This document shows, in pieces, positions 28,060 through 38,672 of a stretch of DNA of 64,000 nucleotides. The stretch is from JBHENC01 sp046262295 (GTDB lineage Bacteria; Acidobacteriota; Blastocatellia; Pyrinomonadales; Pyrinomonadaceae). Under the pieces are notes generated by a model. The model was not told the origin of the DNA. It made no database searches and saw only the letters and a list, made by a program, of their open reading frames with translations. Where the stretch lies: NCBI GenBank assembly GCA_046262295.1, contig JBHENC010000016.1, positions 1 to 64,000 on the forward strand, read 5' to 3'. Numbering within the stretch: the stretch's first letter is position 1; every line of letters begins with the position of its first letter. The position numbers and the translations under genes were made by a program.

Positions 28060-31000
28060 ATGACACATAAAATGCTTCGCTCTCTCTTTCTCGTTAAATC
28101 GCGGCGCACTGTCGCCAACGCTATCGCCACCCCGCTGCTTTTGGTCTCTCTTCTTTTTATTTCGTGTGCGGGCACTACGCCCGCCATCGCGCAAAAGAAA
28201 AGACAGACCGCGACGCCGCCGCAGGCTAACACCAACACGGCTTCCGGTACGGCGCAAAGGTCTATGCGCAAGAAATTGACCGCGCCGCGCAGCAGCGAGT
28301 CGAGCGAAGGCTCGCGCGTCACGATTGCTTCCGACGGCGTGCTCAACGATTATTCCGCATACCGTAGCGGCAACCGTTTCTACGTCGTGATTCCTGAAGC
28401 GGACGCGGCGCAGGCCACCGCCGGTTTGCGCGGGCGCGGTTTCGAGAACGCGCAGGTGCAAAAGCGCGGGGGCGACGCCGTCATCTCTTTTCAGTTGCAG
28501 CCGGGAACCGCCGCACACGTCAACCAGAAATTTAATAAACTCGATGTGGTCTTTTCCGTTCCGGGCGGCGGAACATCCGGCGGCGAGCCGAAGCAGGGAA
28601 CTACGCCGCCGCCGAAGCCCGTTTCGACGCCGCGCCCGAGCGAGTCTGTGCAGCCGACTCCGACGGCGACACCCGTGCCCGTCAATCGCCCGAACCCCTC
28701 CGAACTTAAACAACCGATCAGTGCGAACGTGCGCAACAACACGCCGCTATCCGGCATCGGCATAAACGCCCAGCCGAACGCACAGGCTTCGCCGGGCAGC
28801 AGTGGCGCGTCGCTTCCGTCGTTGTCTCCGGTGCTTCCGGCGCAGCAATCGGAAACACCGTCTATTACTTCTTCTCCGTCGCCTGCGCCCACAGCAGAGC
28901 AGATAGCGCAGCAGACGCAGCCCGTTGTGCCGGTCACGACCGGCGCGGATAGTTCCGCATCGTCGTCGGCTTCGAGCGGGTCTTTGGGCGCAGTCGTCGC
29001 GCGTAATTGGCCGTTGGCGGTTATCGCCGCGCTGATACTCGGCGTGCTCGGTGTCTTCCTTGCGCGACGCTCGATGAGTCGCCCGGGCGATGATGTCGTA
29101 GCGCAACGCGCCGCCGCACATAAAGAAAGGCTCGCCGGATTGGATGATGACATTCCGCCGCTGCCCGCCTCCACGCCGCCCATCGTAGGTGACACAAACG
29201 CTTTTAAGTCGGCGGCGGTCGCTTCAACTATCGCCGCGCCGTTCACGACGTCAAGCGCCGCGCCGCCCGTTACGGAGAGTGTGCCGACGCTGCCCGTCGT
29301 CGCCGACGAAGAAACGAAAGAAGTCGAATTGGTTGCGCCCGTCGTAGATGTCGAGCGCGCGGATGTCGAGACGCAGAACGCGCTGGTGGGCGAGCCTTAC
29401 GATGAAACTGTGGTCGGCGCGAAAGACGCGGGCACGCGGCAGTTTATCGCCGCCGGATTGCTCGTCGCGCTCGCCGGGCGCAACATCGCCAAGCGCGATA
29501 ATGCGCGTGCGGCCTTCATCAAACACGGTTACTTCGAAGACGCGACGCGCGATCTGCGCACCGCCGAAGCGCCCGCCGAACGTGTCTCCGCCGCGCGTTC
29601 GCTGAGCCTCGTGCGCGACACAGCGGCGACGCCGCATCTCGTCGCAGCGCTCGAAGATTCGTCGCCGGATGTGCGCCGCGCCGCTGTCGAAGCACTCGCA
29701 GAGGTGCGCGACCCGCAGGCGGTTGCGCCGCTCGAAGCGTTGCGCGACCGCGAAAAGAATCGCAAAATCCCGCGCGCGTTGATTCAAAGAGCTATCGAAG
29801 CGAGCGTCATCGGTCAGGAGAAGACGGAGACCCCGCCGCTTGCCGCCGCGCCTGCCGCGCCCGCTGTCAGCGAAGAAATAGTTACGGAAGAACTTACTGC
29901 GCCTCATGAAATTATCGCGCCGGAAGAGAGCGCCGCGCCGGAAGAATTTGCTGCTTCGGAAGCGGCTGCGCCAATTCACACCGGCGACGACACCGCGACC
30001 ATCGAAGCCGCGCCGGTTGCATATGATTCAACGCCTGCGCCCGTCGCTGCACCGGTCGAAGAAGAAGCATCGCTCGCCGCACCCGTCGTCGTCGCCGACG
30101 AAGTTGCCGCGCCGAACCTTGTTGAAGAATCTGCCCTCACTGCCGACGAAACACCGCACACAACGGAAGCGCACGCGCCGGAAACATTCGAGCCGGTTGC
30201 GCCGCTTCCGACGGAAGCCTTTGAAGCACACGCGCCTGCGTTTGAGCAAGACCTTGAGCGGGACATTGCGCCGGACGCGCTTGCGGCCAACGCCGAACCG
30301 TCGCCCCTCGTTGCAGATCACGCTTATGCGGAGACTGATAACGCCGCTGCTTCTGGCTTCGCGCCGGTTTCCGTGCCGGATCAAACTTCGTTGACGGATG
30401 ACACTGCGGACGTAGATGAAGATGCCGCTATCGGAGAGTTCGAGTCTAACTTTGCCGATGAAGCGATTACCGCGACACACTTTGCGCCGCCGCTTTCGCC
30501 ACAGCAGGATATCGCCGAGCCGTCTTCCGCAACTCCTTGGACGACGCCTGCTTCCACAGATACGCCGGATTCTTTTCAGGATTCTTTGATAGAGCGCAAC
30601 GACGGCACGGCGCAACAGGGCTGGGTTGAAGTTGACATGAGCGAGCCGGAGATTATCAGCCATGCCGCGCCGTCTACTACTACGCCGCCTGCTGCCGAAG
30701 CGCCGCCGCCCGCTATGGAATCTTTCGAGACCTTTGCGATACCGTCGGAAGCTCCCGCCGCCGAGCCTTTGTTTGAAGAACGGGTGACGCCCGCCGTTCC
30801 CGAAACATCCGCCAGAGAAATCGAGGTGGCGGTTTCGGATAAAGGCATCGTGCCCGTCGGCGAAGACCTCTCGACTGTGCCGAGCGCGATTCTGAAACGG
30901 CTGGCGAGCGAGGAAGCGAGCGAACGCGCCGCAGCGGTCGAAGACCTGGCGCGCGTCAGCGGTGAAGACGCCTTCCGCGAAATCAGCGCGGCCTTTGACG

Positions 31001-31458
31001 ATCCCGAACAGGAAGTGTGCGATGCTGCGGCACGCGCGCTCTTCAGCCTCAACGCGGATCGCGCCGCATCTTTCACGCGCGCCCTTCGTGAAGCTCCGCC
31101 GGAACGTCGCCGCAAAATCGGCACATCGCTCTCTTCCTCCGGCCTTGCCGCCGAAGCCATCGGCCACTTGTCCGGCGAGAGCCGCGAAAAGACTTACGAT
31201 GCTTTCTCGCTGCTATTTCTGATGTCGAAAGCAGGCGAAGTGCAACCTTTGATGAAGGCTATCGAAGAGCACCCGAACAACGAAGTGCGCCTCGCTGTCG
31301 TCAAACTGCTTGCCCTGAGCGGGCAACAGGAAATACTGCCCGCGTTTCGCCGTCTCGCCGTGCGCGGTTCACTTCCAACCGAAGTGCGCTCCGCCGTGAT
31401 GGAAGCTATCTATCAGATCAGCAGCCAATCGTCTTCGGATAGCCCGTCAGCCGCCTAA
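28060..31458 (+). CDS. AMIN-like/TM/HEAT-repeat protein, paralogue 2
   Basis: An 1132-residue relative of the preceding gene: signal sequence (about 18-45), AMIN-like domain (about 83-170), Pro/Thr-rich linker, membrane segment (about 310-328, WPLAVIAALILGVLGVFLA). A first HEAT block (about 460-590) follows, then a 350-residue acidic Ala/Pro/Glu linker, and a final HEAT block (about 950-1125). The final block shares wording with paralogue 1 (SREKTYDAFSLLFLMSKAGE against EDRRPAYEAFSLLSLLVKSD). Tandem duplication followed by linker growth is the simplest reading. Function unknown. Confidence 0.8.
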   Translation: MTHKMLRSLFLVKSRRTVANAIATPLLLVSLLFISCAGTTPAIAQKKRQTATPPQANTNTASGTAQRSMRKKLTAPRSSESSEGSRVTIASDGVLNDYSAYRSGNRFYVVIPEADAAQATAGLRGRGFENAQVQKRGGDAVISFQLQPGTAAHVNQKFNKLDVVFSVPGGGTSGGEPKQGTTPPPKPVSTPRPSESVQPTPTATPVPVNRPNPSELKQPISANVRNNTPLSGIGINAQPNAQASPGSSGASLPSLSPVLPAQQSETPSITSSPSPAPTAEQIAQQTQPVVPVTTGADSSASSSASSGSLGAVVARNWPLAVIAALILGVLGVFLARRSMSRPGDDVVAQRAAAHKERLAGLDDDIPPLPASTPPIVGDTNAFKSAAVASTIAAPFTTSSAAPPVTESVPTLPVVADEETKEVELVAPVVDVERADVETQNALVGEPYDETVVGAKDAGTRQFIAAGLLVALAGRNIAKRDNARAAFIKHGYFEDATRDLRTAEAPAERVSAARSLSLVRDTAATPHLVAALEDSSPDVRRAAVEALAEVRDPQAVAPLEALRDREKNRKIPRALIQRAIEASVIGQEKTETPPLAAAPAAPAVSEEIVTEELTAPHEIIAPEESAAPEEFAASEAAAPIHTGDDTATIEAAPVAYDSTPAPVAAPVEEEASLAAPVVVADEVAAPNLVEESALTADETPHTTEAHAPETFEPVAPLPTEAFEAHAPAFEQDLERDIAPDALAANAEPSPLVADHAYAETDNAAASGFAPVSVPDQTSLTDDTADVDEDAAIGEFESNFADEAITATHFAPPLSPQQDIAEPSSATPWTTPASTDTPDSFQDSLIERNDGTAQQGWVEVDMSEPEIISHAAPSTTTPPAAEAPPPAMESFETFAIPSEAPAAEPLFEERVTPAVPETSAREIEVAVSDKGIVPVGEDLSTVPSAILKRLASEEASERAAAVEDLARVSGEDAFREISAAFDDPEQEVCDAAARALFSLNADRAASFTRALREAPPERRRKIGTSLSSSGLAAEAIGHLSGESREKTYDAFSLLFLMSKAGEVQPLMKAIEEHPNNEVRLAVVKLLALSGQQEILPAFRRLAVRGSLPTEVRSAVMEAIYQISSQSSSDSPSAA

Positions 31459-31546
31459 AAGCAGAGATACTAGATGTCAGATGTTAGATGTTGGTGTTAG
31501 AATATCCTTTCTAATATCTGACATCTAACATCTGACATCTGCTTTT
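31459..31546. repeat. Heptad inverted-repeat element A4 (best copy)
   Basis: The left arm holds AGATGTC, AGATGTT, AGATGTT in tandem from 31472. The right arm (31511-31542) is close to its full reverse complement, giving a stem of over 30 bp. The element starts at the HEAT gene stop and ends with tttt directly before the uvrB ATG, so it is the entire intergenic region. No SD for uvrB is visible. Confidence 0.9.
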
Positions 31547-33535
<1,989 letters not shown>

Positions 33536-33539
33536 GAAT

Positions 33540-33606
33540 AGTTTTCAGTTTTCAGTTTTGAGCAAAACGCTCCGGCTGAAAACTAAAAACCGAAAACTAA
33601 AAACTG
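33540..33606. repeat. Heptad inverted-repeat element B2
   Basis: The left arm is GTTTTCA twice plus GTTTTGA (33541-33561). The right arm has the reversed units TGAAAAC, TAAAAAC, CGAAAAC, TAAAAAC (33577-33604). It occupies the gap from just after the uvrB stop to six bases before the aroC ATG. Confidence 0.9.
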
Positions 33607-33612
33607 TTACCC

Positions 33613-34782
33613 ATGTTTCGTTTCACCACTGCCGGAGAATCGCACGGGCGCGCGCTCGTCGCTATCGTTGAAGGCTTGCCTGCGGGCTTGCCGGTGGATG
33701 TCGCGCGGATTGATAGAGAGTTGGCGCGGCGACAGTGGGGCTACGGGCGCGGCGGGCGCATGAAGATCGAGCAGGATCGCGCAGAGATTTTAAGCGGCGT
33801 GCGGCATGGCTTAACGATTGGTTCGCCCGCCACGTTGTTGATTGAGAATAAGGATTGGAAGAATTGGACGGACGTGATGGCGAGCGAGTTCGTTGACGTG
33901 CCGCCGGAGAAATCGCGCCGCCTCAAACGCCCGCGTCCCGGCCACGCCGATTTAGCGGGCGGCCAGAAATACGGCGCACGCGATTTGCGCAACATACTCG
34001 AACGCGCCTCCGCACGCGAAACCGCCGCCCGCGTCGCCTGCGGCGCACTCGCCAAACAACTGCTCGCCGCCTTCGACGTTGAGATTGCCAGCCACGTCAT
34101 TCAACTCGGCGGCATTCCCGATGCGCCGCTCGAAGTTGATTGGTATGGAATTATTTCCATTCCCGACGACGCGCCGCTACGTTGCGCCGACGCGGAAACG
34201 CAAGCGCGCATGGTCGAATTGATAGACGAAAAACGGCGCGCGGGCGACACGCTCGGCGGCATCTTTGAAGTCGTCGCTCGCGGGCTTGTGCCCGGCTTAG
34301 GCTCACACACTTCTTGGGATCAAAAACTCGACGGGCGGCTCGCGCAGGCCATCATGTCCATTCCCGCCGTTAAAGCCGTCAGCATCGGCGCGGGCACGGA
34401 AGCAAGCAGTTTGCCCGGCTCCGAAGTCCACGACGAAATCGCTTACGACGCCGACGTCAAAACCTTCACGCGCCCCACCAACCGCGCCGGAGGACTCGAA
34501 GGCGGCATCACCAACGGCGAAGACTTGCGCGTGCGCGGCTACCTGAAACCCATCTCCACACTGCGCCGCCCGTTGTCTTCCGTTGACATAGACACCAAAC
34601 AAACAGACCTCGCCGCCTTCGAGCGTTCCGACATCACTGCTGTTCCGGCGGCAGGCGTCATCGGCGAAGCAATGCTCGCCCTCACCTTCGCCTCCGCCCT
34701 ACGCGACAAATTCGGCGGCGACAGCCTCACAGAGATGCGCCGCAACTTCGACGGCTACCGCGAGCAGTTGCGCGAGTATTGA
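33613..34782 (+). CDS. aroC: Chorismate synthase
   Basis: Last step of the shikimate pathway: EPSP to chorismate, using reduced FMN. The three family signatures are present: GESHGRALVAIVEG near the start, ASARETAARVACGALAKQLL in the middle and RSDITAVPAAGVIGEAM near the end. Length (389 residues) is typical. It follows repeat B2 with no SD and precedes a hicBA module. Confidence 0.97.
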   Translation: MFRFTTAGESHGRALVAIVEGLPAGLPVDVARIDRELARRQWGYGRGGRMKIEQDRAEILSGVRHGLTIGSPATLLIENKDWKNWTDVMASEFVDVPPEKSRRLKRPRPGHADLAGGQKYGARDLRNILERASARETAARVACGALAKQLLAAFDVEIASHVIQLGGIPDAPLEVDWYGIISIPDDAPLRCADAETQARMVELIDEKRRAGDTLGGIFEVVARGLVPGLGSHTSWDQKLDGRLAQAIMSIPAVKAVSIGAGTEASSLPGSEVHDEIAYDADVKTFTRPTNRAGGLEGGITNGEDLRVRGYLKPISTLRRPLSSVDIDTKQTDLAAFERSDITAVPAAGVIGEAMLALTFASALRDKFGGDSLTEMRRNFDGYREQLREY

Positions 34783-34834
34783 TCCAAGCGTTTATAATTC
34801 CACGAAGCCTGATACTGTATTTAAGGAGACAGCT

Positions 34835-35041
34835 ATGAAATACCGCGCCTTGATTGAACAGGACGAAGACGGCGTGTACGTCGCCGAAGTGCCAGCCTTG
34901 CCCGGCTGCATCTCTCAGGGAGAGACACGAGAGCAGGCCGTCAAAAACATCAAAGAAGCCATCGCCGCGTATCTCGAAAGCTTGGAATATCACGGCGACG
35001 CCGTGCCGCCGCCAATAACAGAAGAATTGGTCGAGGTGTAA
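34835..35041 (+). CDS. hicB: HicB-like antitoxin
   Basis: A 68-residue protein of the short HicB type (KYRALIEQDEDGVYVAEVPA, PGCISQGET, EALxNI-like helix). It has a partial RNase-H-like fold and no visible C-terminal DNA-binding domain. An SD (aaggagaca) precedes the ATG. It lies two bases upstream of hicA in antitoxin-first order, and neutralises the toxin in known pairs. Confidence 0.85.
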   Translation: MKYRALIEQDEDGVYVAEVPALPGCISQGETREQAVKNIKEAIAAYLESLEYHGDAVPPPITEELVEV

Positions 35042-35043
35042 AA

Positions 35044-35268
35044 GTGAGTGGATTACCGCGCGTCTCTGGCCGTGAGGTCGTCAAAGCATTGCGCAAACTT
35101 GGTTACGAACAAGATCGCCAGCGCGGAAGCCACATTGTTCTCAGGCGGAGCGTTTATCCGCATCGCCGCCTCGTGGTGCCGGATCACCCTGAAGTCGCAA
35201 AGGGAACACTCAGAGCTATCATCAAGCAGGCCGGACTGACTGTGGATGAGTTCAAGGCTTTACTTTAA
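35044..35268 (+). CDS. hicA: HicA-like mRNA interferase toxin
   Basis: A 74-residue dsRBD-like toxin with catalytic His30 in RGSHIVLRR and the typical ending TLRAIIKQAGLTVDEF. HicA cleaves mRNA in a ribosome-independent way. The start is GTG (gtgagtgg) two bases after the hicB stop, so the pair is an operon. It sits between housekeeping genes aroC and def, with no sign of a larger mobile element. Confidence 0.88.
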   Translation: MSGLPRVSGREVVKALRKLGYEQDRQRGSHIVLRRSVYPHRRLVVPDHPEVAKGTLRAIIKQAGLTVDEFKALL

Positions 35269-35337
35269 TAATTCGCCATAATTAAACTTATCAGAAAAAG
35301 TACACAAGCCTTATTCGATCTAATAAAGGAAGCTGTG

Positions 35338-35859
35338 ATGTCATTATTGAGAATTGTAAAATACCCTGATCCTATGTTGCTTGCGCCGGGTGATCCGGTC
35401 GGGGTGGCGGGGTTTGATGCGGAGTTGAAGCAACTCGTCGGGGATATGTTTGAGACGATGTATGATGCGCCGGGTGTGGGGCTGGCGGCACCGCAGGTGG
35501 GGGTGTCGAAGCGCGTGTTTGTGATGGATTGTTCGGGGGGGCGCGATCCTGCACAGCGGATTGCGATGATTAACCCGGAGATCGTGATGGTCGAGGGCGA
35601 GCAGTACGGCGAGGAAGGTTGTTTGTCGTTTCCGGGCATCTTTTTCCCGGTGAATCGAAGCCTGCGCGCCGTTGTGCGGGCGCAGGACGTAAACGGTAAA
35701 GAGTTTGAGATAGACGGGTTGGAATTGACGGCGCGGTGTATGTTGCATGAGACGGATCACTGCGACGGGATCGTGTTTCTGGATCGCACGACGCCTTTGA
35801 AGCGCGAGATGGTGAAGCGCAAAATCAGGAAGTTGCAGAAGCTGGGCGAGTGGGATTAG
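35338..35859 (+). CDS. def: Peptide deformylase
   Basis: Removes the formyl group from new proteins. All three motifs are present: GVGLAAPQVG at 47-56, EEGCLSFPG with metal ligand Cys95, and HETDH with His137, Glu138 and His141. An SD (aaggaagc) precedes the ATG at 35338; a GTG one codon earlier is also possible. The length, 173 residues, is normal. fmt, its usual partner, lies about 1.8 kb downstream after rocA. Confidence 0.97.
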   Translation: MSLLRIVKYPDPMLLAPGDPVGVAGFDAELKQLVGDMFETMYDAPGVGLAAPQVGVSKRVFVMDCSGGRDPAQRIAMINPEIVMVEGEQYGEEGCLSFPGIFFPVNRSLRAVVRAQDVNGKEFEIDGLELTARCMLHETDHCDGIVFLDRTTPLKREMVKRKIRKLQKLGEWD

Positions 35860-35982
35860 TGGTCTGAAAAGCGAAAGAGTTTTTGAGCGACGCGGTTGCC
35901 GCTTTTTGAGAAGCGCGCAGCCGCGTTTTGTTTCGCGCGGTGTGATAGTATGAAAGAAAATTACATAAAAGAGGAGCGAGTT

Positions 35983-37584
35983 ATGCACGAACAGCAGGGC
36001 GAATTTCGTAATGAGCCGTTTACGGATTTTAGTAAGGAAGAGAACGCGCAGTTGATGCGCGCGGCAATTGAAAAGGTTAAGGGCAAGCTTGGACGCGAGT
36101 ATCCGCTGGTGATCGGAGGCCACCGTATCAAGACCGAAAGTAAATTTGAAAGCATCAATCCGGCGCAGCGCACGGAGGTCGTCGGGCGTTTTCAAAAGGC
36201 GACGAAGGAGTTGGCGAATCGCGCGGTCGAGACGGCGTTCGAGACGTTCAAGACGTGGTCGCGCACATCCGCCGAAGAACGCGCCGGGCTTCTTTTTCGC
36301 GTGACCGCGCTCTTGCGCGAGCGTAAGCACGAGATGTCGGCGTGGATGATTTACGAAGTCGGCAAGACGTGGGCGGAAGCCGACGGCGACACGGCGGAGG
36401 CCATTGATTTTTGCGATTTTTACGCGCGCGAAATGCTGCGTTACGGCGCGCCGCAACCGCTCACGAAAGTTGAAGGCGAAGAGAACGAGTTGCAGTATAT
36501 TCCCCTTGGAGTCGGATGCGTGATTCCGCCCTGGAATTTTCCGCTGGCGATTATGGCGGGCATGACGGTCGCGGCGGCGGTCACGGGCAACACAGTCGTT
36601 TTGAAACCTTCTTCGGATGCGCCGATGATTGCTTACAAGTTTTATGAAATCCTCGAAGAAGCCGGAATGCCTGCGGGCGTCGTCAACTTTATGACCGGGT
36701 CGGGCGCGGAAGTCGGCGACGTGGTGGTGGATCATCCGTTGACGCGCTTTATCGCTTTTACGGGTTCAAAGGAGATCGGTCTGCGCGTCAACGAGCGCGC
36801 GGCGAAAGTGAACGAGGGACAGATTTGGATCAAGCGCGTGGTGGCGGAGATGGGCGGCAAGGACGCGATCATTGTTGACGCGGATACGGATTTGGACGAG
36901 GCCGCGACGGGCGTCGTGCAATCCGCATTCGGCTTTCAAGGACAAAAATGTTCGGCTTGTTCGCGCGCGATTGTTCACACGGACGTTTACGATTCCGTGC
37001 TCGACAAGATCGTTGAGCGCACGGAAAAGTTGCGCGTCGGCGACCCGACGGACGGGGCAACGAATATGTCAGCGGTGATTAACCAGAAAGCTTTCAAGAC
37101 GATCAATGAGTACATAGAGAAGGGAAAAGCCGAAGGCGGGCGCGTCGTCGCGGGCGGAGGCGCGGACGGCGAGCAGGGCTTCTTCATCGAGCCGACGGTG
37201 ATCGCGGACGTGAAAGCCGGTTCAACTATCGAGCAGGAAGAAATCTTTGGCCCCGTGCTTGCCGTGATTCGCGCGCAGGATTTTGACGACGCTTTGAAGA
37301 TCGCCAACGATACGCAGTACGGCTTGACCGGCGCGGTCTATACGAATGATGCGGCGAAGCTTGAACGCGCGCGCAGGGAATTTCACGTCGGCAATCTTTA
37401 TCTCAATCGCAAATGCACCGGCGCGCTCGTCGGCGTGCATCCCTTCGGCGGCTTCAATATGAGCGGCACGGATTCCAAAGCGGGCGGGCGCGATTACCTC
37501 GGTCTCTTCATGCAAGCCAAAGTCTCTTCCGCCAAAATCGGCGCACACGCACTCAAGGCAGCGGAGAAGCGCACGGCGGTTTAA
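35983..37584 (+). CDS. rocA: L-glutamate gamma-semialdehyde dehydrogenase
   Basis: NAD-dependent oxidation of glutamate semialdehyde (P5C) to glutamate in proline and arginine catabolism. The protein closely follows Bacillus RocA/PruA: NEPFTDFSKEENA at the start, IPPWNFPLAIM, general base Glu289 in VAEMGGKD and nucleophile Cys323 in GQKCSACSR, ending with GGFNMSGTDSKAGG. The ATG at 35983 has a strong SD (gaggagcgag); the upstream open frame is discarded. 533 residues. No proline dehydrogenase domain is fused. Confidence 0.95.
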   Translation: MHEQQGEFRNEPFTDFSKEENAQLMRAAIEKVKGKLGREYPLVIGGHRIKTESKFESINPAQRTEVVGRFQKATKELANRAVETAFETFKTWSRTSAEERAGLLFRVTALLRERKHEMSAWMIYEVGKTWAEADGDTAEAIDFCDFYAREMLRYGAPQPLTKVEGEENELQYIPLGVGCVIPPWNFPLAIMAGMTVAAAVTGNTVVLKPSSDAPMIAYKFYEILEEAGMPAGVVNFMTGSGAEVGDVVVDHPLTRFIAFTGSKEIGLRVNERAAKVNEGQIWIKRVVAEMGGKDAIIVDADTDLDEAATGVVQSAFGFQGQKCSACSRAIVHTDVYDSVLDKIVERTEKLRVGDPTDGATNMSAVINQKAFKTINEYIEKGKAEGGRVVAGGGADGEQGFFIEPTVIADVKAGSTIEQEEIFGPVLAVIRAQDFDDALKIANDTQYGLTGAVYTNDAAKLERARREFHVGNLYLNRKCTGALVGVHPFGGFNMSGTDSKAGGRDYLGLFMQAKVSSAKIGAHALKAAEKRTAV

Positions 37585-37588
37585 CCAA

Positions 37589-37697
37589 TCGGAGTCGGGA
37601 GTCGTGAGTCTGGAGTCTTGAGTCGAAAGCCTTAAGTCAAACAAGATTGACGGCTTTGCTTTTGACTCCTGACTCTGAACTCCAGACTTCCCGACTC
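37589..37697. repeat. Heptad inverted-repeat element C1
   Basis: The left arm is a chain of units ending in GAGTC (cggagtc, gggagtc, gtgagtc, tggagtc, ttgagtc). The right arm is the matching chain of GACTC units. Between them aaagcc/ggcttt and gtcaa/ttgac continue the pairing, so nearly the whole 109 bases can form one hairpin. It fills the rocA-fmt gap up to seven bases before the fmt ATG. Confidence 0.9.
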
Positions 37698-37703
37698 ATT
37701 ATT

Positions 37704-38672
37704 ATGCGTTTAGTCTTCATGGGCACGCCGGAAGCGGCTGTCCCGACATTGCAGCGATGTCTGGCGGACGGGCATGAGGTTGTCGCCGTCTGGACGCAGC
37801 CGGACAAGCCCGCCGGACGCGGTAATAAATTGAAGCCGCCGCCCGTCAAAGAGTTTGCATTGGCGCACAATCTCATCGTTCATCAACCATCGAAAATCAA
37901 GACGGACGAAGCGCGGCAGTTATTTGCTTCATACGACGCGGACGCGGTGGTGGTCGTCGCTTACGGGCGCATACTGCCGCCTGCTTTTTTGAGTGCGCCG
38001 CGCCTTGGTTGCATCAACGTGCATTTCTCTTTGCTTCCGAAGTATAGAGGCGCTGCGCCGGTTAATTGGGCGATTGTGCGCGGAGAAGAAGAGACCGGCG
38101 TAACGACGATGCAGATGGACGAAGGACTCGATACGGGCGCAATTCTTTTGCAGCGCGCAATTGATATCAATAAACGTGAGACTGCGCCGGAGTTGACGGC
38201 GCGGCTCGCGCAACTAGGTGCCGGGTTGTTAAGTTCGACGCTCGCCGAGCTTGAAACCTTAAAGCCGCGTCCGCAACGCGAAGATGTGGCGACGTTTGCG
38301 CCAATATTGCGACGCGAGGAGGGTTTAATTGATTGGACACAGAACGCCGTTGATATAGAACGGCGTGTGCGCGGCCTTCAACCCTGGCCGAACGCTTACA
38401 CGATATTTAACTCACGCCGTCTTGTTATCTGGCGCGCGGAAACATTGCGTCGTTTCCTCCTACGGCACGCCGAAAGAGAACTTAATAGTCAAGATAAAGA
38501 AGAATGCGGCACGGTCATTAACTCTGACCTGACGCAGGGGCATTTAGATATAGCTTGCGGTGGCCGAACGGCGTTGCGGCTGCGCGAAATTCAGCCAGAA
38601 GGCAAGCGGCGTATGCGCACACGCGATTTTCTCAACGGCACGCGCCCCATCGTCGGCGACAAGTTTGGATGA
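37704..38672 (+). CDS. fmt: Methionyl-tRNA formyltransferase
   Basis: Formylates initiator Met-tRNA using 10-formyl-THF. The catalytic set is visible: Asn105 and His107 in NVHFSLLPKYRG and Asp143 in GLDTG; a C-terminal OB-like tRNA-binding domain follows. I chose the ATG at 37704 (MRLVFMGTPE), because the upstream open frame runs through repeat C1. 322 residues. The stop overlaps the rsmB ATG by four bases. Confidence 0.96.
   Translation: MRLVFMGTPEAAVPTLQRCLADGHEVVAVWTQPDKPAGRGNKLKPPPVKEFALAHNLIVHQPSKIKTDEARQLFASYDADAVVVVAYGRILPPAFLSAPRLGCINVHFSLLPKYRGAAPVNWAIVRGEEETGVTTMQMDEGLDTGAILLQRAIDINKRETAPELTARLAQLGAGLLSSTLAELETLKPRPQREDVATFAPILRREEGLIDWTQNAVDIERRVRGLQPWPNAYTIFNSRRLVIWRAETLRRFLLRHAERELNSQDKEECGTVINSDLTQGHLDIACGGRTALRLREIQPEGKRRMRTRDFLNGTRPIVGDKFG

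Noticed and set aside
35344..36735. Very long antisense open frame (463 codons) across def and rocA
   Set aside because: It crosses two real genes with full catalytic motifs, and its product is a low-complexity Arg/His-rich shadow.
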